Assembly (NCBI GenBank): GCA_038748775.1 | Contig: JBCDIT010000011.1 | Span: 103,946 to 167,945, forward strand | Direction of reading: 5' to 3' | DNA: 64,000 nt | From: DAIQNV01 sp038748775 | GTDB taxonomy: Bacteria > Planctomycetota > Phycisphaerae > Phycisphaerales > UBA1924 | Shown: positions 60,862 to 64,000 of the stretch, piece by piece | Numbering within the stretch: position 1 is the stretch's first letter | How the letters are laid out: every line of letters starts with the position of its first letter | The notes under the pieces: model-generated | Databases searched by the model: none | What the model was told of the DNA's origin: nothing | What the model saw: only the letters and a program-made list of their open reading frames with translations | Position numbers and translations under genes: made by a program

Positions 60862-62262
60862 TCACACCGTCCGAAGCTTCTTCGCCAGCAAGAACGCCAA
60901 CTCCAAGCTCTGCTCGTAGTTCAAGCGCGGATCGCAGAGGCTGACGTAGTTGCGGCGCAGGTCTTCTTCGTCGAGGCCGTGGGCGCCGCCGACGCATTCG
61001 GTGACGTCTTCGCCGGTGAGTTCGAAGTGGACCCCGCCCAGCCACGTGCCGGCGGCGCGGTGGATGTCGATCGACGCCTCGACTTCGTGGTGAATGTCGT
61101 CGAAGCTCCGGGTCTTGATCCCGCTTTGGGTCTTGATCCCGTTGCCGTGCATTGGGTCGCAGACCCACAAGACAGGATGATCGCCGGCGTCGATGCCCTT
61201 GACGATGGGGGCGAGGCGGTCTTCGACCTTCTGGGCGCCCATGCGGGCGATGAGGACGATCTTGCCCTCTTCCTTGCTCGGGTTGAGGGTGTCGAGCAGG
61301 CCCAGAACATCGGCGGGCTCGGCGGTCGGGCCGACCTTGACGCCAATGGGGTTGGTGATGCCCCGGAAGAACTCGACGTGGGCGCCGTCGAGCTGGCGGG
61401 TGCGTTCACCGATCCAGGGCAGGTGGGTGCTCAGGGCATAAAAGCCCGGGCGGCGAGGGACGTGTCGCGTCTGGCTCGACTCGTAGAGAAGGTTGAGCCC
61501 TTCGTGGCTGGTGTAGAAGCGGACCTGCTTGAGCCCGTCGATCGCGCCTTCGCCCAGGGCCTCCATGAAGGCGAGGCCGTGGCTGAGTTCGCGGCTCATC
61601 GACTGATACTGCTCACGCTGCTCGGGGGTGAGGTCGGCGTGGGAGAGGAAGCCCAGGTCCCAGTGCTCGGGGTGGTGGATGTCGGCGAAGCCGCCGTCGA
61701 GGAGCGAGCGGATGAAGTTGAGGGTCATCGCGGCGTGCTGGTAGCCGCGGACCATGAGGTGCGGATCGGGCTTGCGGGCCTCGGGCGTGAACTCGGCGCG
61801 GTTGACGAGGTCACCGAAGTAGCTGGGCAGCTCGATCTCTTGGCCTTCGAACGTGCCCTTCTCGGTGGGGCTCGAGCGGGGTTTGGCGTATTGGCCTGCG
61901 ATGCGTCCGATGCGGGTGACGGGGCGGTGGAGTCCGTGGATCAGCACAAGGCTCATCTGCAGGAGGATCTTGAGCTTGTTGGTAATCGGCTCGGGTCGGC
62001 AGTCGTCGAGGGTCTCGGCACAGTCTCCGCCCTGGAGGACGAAGCGCTCGCCTCGCTGGGCCTGGGCGATCTCGGACTTGAGCTGCTCGATCTCGTAGCT
62101 GGTGACCAGGGGGGGCAGGGCTGCGAGCTTGTCCGCGGCGCGGTCGACCGCGTCGCGGTCGTCGTACCGGGTCTGCTGGGCGGCGAGCTTGCTCTTCCAC
62201 GAGTCGGGGGCCCAGTTGGACAGGCTCGGGTGCATGGTCGAGGCGTCGGGTGCGGCGGTCAC
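60862..62262 (-). CDS. 3-deoxy-D-arabino-heptulosonate 7-phosphate synthase, class II
   Basis: 466 residues. LQGGDCAETLDDCRP, TRIGRIAGQYAKPRSSPTE, LPSYFGDLVNRAEF, WDLGFLSHADL, FYTSHEGLNLLYE, VLWVCDPMHGNGI and GGVHFELTGEDVTECVGGAHGL identify the plant-type (type II) DAHP synthase, the first step of aromatic amino-acid synthesis. Metal-binding Cys/His/Glu residues are visible in these motifs. GTG 62262 has a ggag Shine-Dalgarno. Confidence 0.97.
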   Translation of the reverse strand: MTAAPDASTMHPSLSNWAPDSWKSKLAAQQTRYDDRDAVDRAADKLAALPPLVTSYEIEQLKSEIAQAQRGERFVLQGGDCAETLDDCRPEPITNKLKILLQMSLVLIHGLHRPVTRIGRIAGQYAKPRSSPTEKGTFEGQEIELPSYFGDLVNRAEFTPEARKPDPHLMVRGYQHAAMTLNFIRSLLDGGFADIHHPEHWDLGFLSHADLTPEQREQYQSMSRELSHGLAFMEALGEGAIDGLKQVRFYTSHEGLNLLYESSQTRHVPRRPGFYALSTHLPWIGERTRQLDGAHVEFFRGITNPIGVKVGPTAEPADVLGLLDTLNPSKEEGKIVLIARMGAQKVEDRLAPIVKGIDAGDHPVLWVCDPMHGNGIKTQSGIKTRSFDDIHHEVEASIDIHRAAGTWLGGVHFELTGEDVTECVGGAHGLDEEDLRRNYVSLCDPRLNYEQSLELAFLLAKKLRTV

Positions 62263-62516
62263 AGCTCACTCCAGCGATGGGACTTTCAGAACGGAACACG
62301 TGAACGGTAGCGATCATCACGTTCTGCGCCGACCGACTTGCGGCAAAGTCTGCCGAGTTGGCATGTTTTTGGTGCCTGGATTCATGGAGCACTACAGCGA
62401 GACCGATAGGCCGTGCGTCCGGCGGCATCTGCGCATGCCGGGGATCTCATACACGGATGCGCCGCGGCACGATGGTCGTCCCGCGGGACCGTTCAAGGAT
62501 GACGGAGCAGCACGCC

Positions 62517-63353
62517 ATGCCGACGAAACCGACCACCCGCCGCGCCAGCGGCACCACCACCCGACGCGCCACCTCGCGCAAGACCACCGGCACCGCCCGC
62601 AAAACCACCACCGGCGCTCGCAAGACCGCCACCGGCGCCCGCAAGACGGGCTCGGCCACCCGGACGACCGCCAAGCGGACCACTCGTTCGACAACTGGCC
62701 GCTCGACCGCTGCGAAGGCCCCGGGCCGCAAGGCGACCACCCGGACCACTAAGGCCCGCGCGACGACCGGCCGCAAGACCGCCGCGAGCAAGACCACCGG
62801 TGCGAAGAGCACCCGGACCACCGGCGCCCGCAAGACCACGCGCACCGCCGCCAAGCCTGCTGCGAAGCGGACGAGCACCCGGACCACCGCTGGCCGCACC
62901 ACGGCCGCCCGGAAGACCACCAGTCGCACCACCGCGGCTCGCAAGACCACCGGTCGCGCCGCCACCCGCTCGACGGCCTCGCGCACCACGTCGGCCCGCA
63001 AGACCACCGGTTCTCGGACCGCCGCGCGGAAGACCTCGACCACGAGCCGCGCCAGCATCGGTCGCAAGACCACCGTCGGCCGCAAGACCACGGCCACCGC
63101 CGGTCGTAAGACCTCGGCCCGCAGCACCGCTCGCACTGCGACCAAGACCGCGACCAAGTCGGCCGCCCGCAAGCCGGCGACCCGCACCGCCGCCAAGCGG
63201 ACCACGACTCGCGCCGCGACTAAGCCGGTCGCTCGCAAGAGCGCCCGCAGCACGGCCAAGCCGGCGACCCGCTCGCTCCGGATCACCGGCAGCCGCGCGG
63301 TCCGCTCGTCGAAGCCGGTCGCCCGCGCGACCACGCGTCGCCGCGCCGCCTGA
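62517..63353 (+). CDS. Histone H1-like Arg/Lys/Thr/Ala repeat protein
   Basis: 278 residues made almost wholly of short repeats such as RKTTGARKT, TARKTTGR and AARKTTSRTT, with no acidic residues in the main body. Such proteins resemble eukaryotic H1 C-terminal tails and chlamydial Hc1/Hc2 and probably condense DNA or bind RNA. ATG 62517 has a cggag 9 nt upstream; ATG 62499 is an alternative. Long open frames on the opposite strand here are shadows of the repeat. Confidence 0.85.
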   Translation: MPTKPTTRRASGTTTRRATSRKTTGTARKTTTGARKTATGARKTGSATRTTAKRTTRSTTGRSTAAKAPGRKATTRTTKARATTGRKTAASKTTGAKSTRTTGARKTTRTAAKPAAKRTSTRTTAGRTTAARKTTSRTTAARKTTGRAATRSTASRTTSARKTTGSRTAARKTSTTSRASIGRKTTVGRKTTATAGRKTSARSTARTATKTATKSAARKPATRTAAKRTTTRAATKPVARKSARSTAKPATRSLRITGSRAVRSSKPVARATTRRRAA

Positions 63354-63380
63354 GCGGACATCTTCTGACTGATTCACGGC

Positions 63381-63412
63381 AACGCCGGGCCGCTGGGGCC
63401 CGGCGTTGTTGT
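63381..63412 (+). terminator. Rho-independent terminator after histone-like gene
   Basis: 11-bp stem aacgccgggcc/ggcccggcgtt, gctgg loop, then gttgtg. Confidence 0.8.
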
Positions 63413-63445
63413 GCGCTGGCTTGTTCTCAGATCAGAGTGGCTTTG

Positions 63446-63590
63446 ACGAGCCTGAAGCGGGAGCGAGGGATCTCCTCGGTCTCGTTTCCTCTTCCTCCTT
63501 CGTTTGTCTATTGCACTCGAGGAATGAAGAAGGAGAAGAAGAAGGAGAACGCTTCGCTTGGGAGATCCCTTGCTTGCGCTGCGGGCTCGT
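63446..63590. repeat. Long-inverted-repeat element, copy 3
   Basis: Arms 63446-63475 (acgagcctgaagcgggagcg...) and 63561-63590 pair at about 25 of 30. The inner right part matches copy 1. No gene inside. Confidence 0.8.
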
Positions 63591-63700
63591 TTTGCACAGA
63601 TTTGTGTGTTTGAAAGTGAGAGTGGCTGGGAACGAAGAAAGGAGATCGGGCGGAGTGAGCGTGGGTCGGGGTGTACGCTGTTGGCGTACGGAGGGTGGAT

Positions 63701-64000
63701 ATGGCCGAAGAACGAAGAACGGGGAATCCAACCGAAGAGGAACTGCGTCAGCTCCCGAGGTGGGCGATCGTTGTGTTTGCCGCGAGGTGTGCGCAACGCG
63801 TGAGACCCCTCGTAGAGCGGGGCTGGCCCGATATCGATCGTGTTTACTCTCAGGCACTTGACAGGGCGATTACGCTCACGCTGGCTACGGCGGCAGACCC
63901 CGCCAGCGTGAGCTTGGAAGACCTCCGCGCCGCCTTCAACGCCGCCAACGCCCCCACCATTCCGGCGCCCCCTGCGGCCAAACCGCCCCGAGCCGCCCCG
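63701..64000 (+). CDS. Hypothetical protein, 3' end outside window
   Basis: ATG 63701, preceded by ggaggg, opens a frame of exactly 100 codons to the right edge with no stop, so the gene continues beyond. It begins AEERRTGNPTEEELRQLPRW, then AIVVFAARCAQRVRPLVERGWPDIDRV, which has the look of a small helical domain, then an Ala/Pro-rich linker near the edge. No family recognised. Confidence 0.65.
   Translation, partial: MAEERRTGNPTEEELRQLPRWAIVVFAARCAQRVRPLVERGWPDIDRVYSQALDRAITLTLATAADPASVSLEDLRAAFNAANAPTIPAPPAAKPPRAAP

Noticed and set aside
60475..62310. 611-codon plus-strand frame opposite DAHP synthase
   Set aside because: Shadow; the minus-strand product has all DAHP synthase motifs.
62447..63377. 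Two long minus-strand frames opposite the histone-like gene
   Set aside because: They arise from the codon-level repeat; their translations are Val/Ala or Gly/Ala low complexity without a ribosome site.

Overview
The window is a GC-rich bacterial chromosome segment that most resembles a planctomycete of the class Phycisphaerae. The evidence is a Verrucomicrobia/Chlamydia/Planctomycetes-type small basic protein, three secreted proteins ending in a VPAPG-hydrophobic-Arg tail (PEP-CTERM-like), a dockerin-like secreted beta-helix protein, a von Willebrand-like/TPR protein, several ECF/LuxR/PadR-type regulators and a histone H1-like Arg/Lys/Thr repeat protein. I see no rRNA, CRISPR array, prophage or intact insertion sequence. 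One tRNA (Leu, anticodon UAG) is present. Assignments come from reading motifs, not from database searches.

Layout. 1-5049: surface glycan genes, namely a degenerate nucleotidyltransferase/radical-SAM-like protein, neuA-like, neuB-like, then a glycosyltransferase. 5238-7067: a Nif3-like protein and a membrane protein (minus strand). 7422-8453: rplM-rpsI behind a long leader. 8571-15489: lipid and nucleotide housekeeping (tmk, plsY) with DoxX and VWA-like proteins and the tRNA. 15596-21230: a minus-strand signalling block (ECF sigma factor, anti-sigma factor, secreted repeat protein, GAF/PP2C phosphatase). 21348-23183: metG. 23215-29533: a split CoA-transferase locus in which scoB (23562-24227) is separated from scoA (27702-28463). 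scoA lies in a tight nrdR-lipoprotein-scoA-membrane protein-ASCH run, and PQQ-like, YHS and flavodoxin-like genes sit between the two subunits. 29709-32502: PadR regulator with a coiled-coil partner, then a PEP-CTERM-like protein. 32669-39341: thrS, a LuxR-type regulator, an aminotransferase, the small basic protein, a SPOR-like protein and a stand-alone nuoI. 39348-50394: secreted proteins plus pyrF, a lipase-like hydrolase, a DUF971 protein and recG. 50513-54633: ppk1, a CheY-like receiver and class I aldolase. 54925-64000: a second LuxR-type regulator, an endonuclease/exonuclease/phosphatase-fold protein, a DUF481 barrel, a heptose pair (gmhB-like, waaF-like), class II DAHP synthase, the histone-like protein and a gene running off the right end.

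Three sequence-level patterns run across the window. (1) At least twelve genes have a TANNNT box 6-9 nt before the start codon and no Shine-Dalgarno, which suggests leaderless transcription; other genes have clear Shine-Dalgarno sites. (2) A roughly 70-bp double-palindrome repeat occurs four times, always between convergent genes. (3) A 145-160-bp long-inverted-repeat element occurs three times, always just downstream of genes. No obviously new defence or biosynthetic system is visible. The best candidates for novelty are the repeat families, the leaderless promoter architecture (including a 43-bp divergent promoter), the pseudoenzyme-like first gene and the ECF/phosphatase block.
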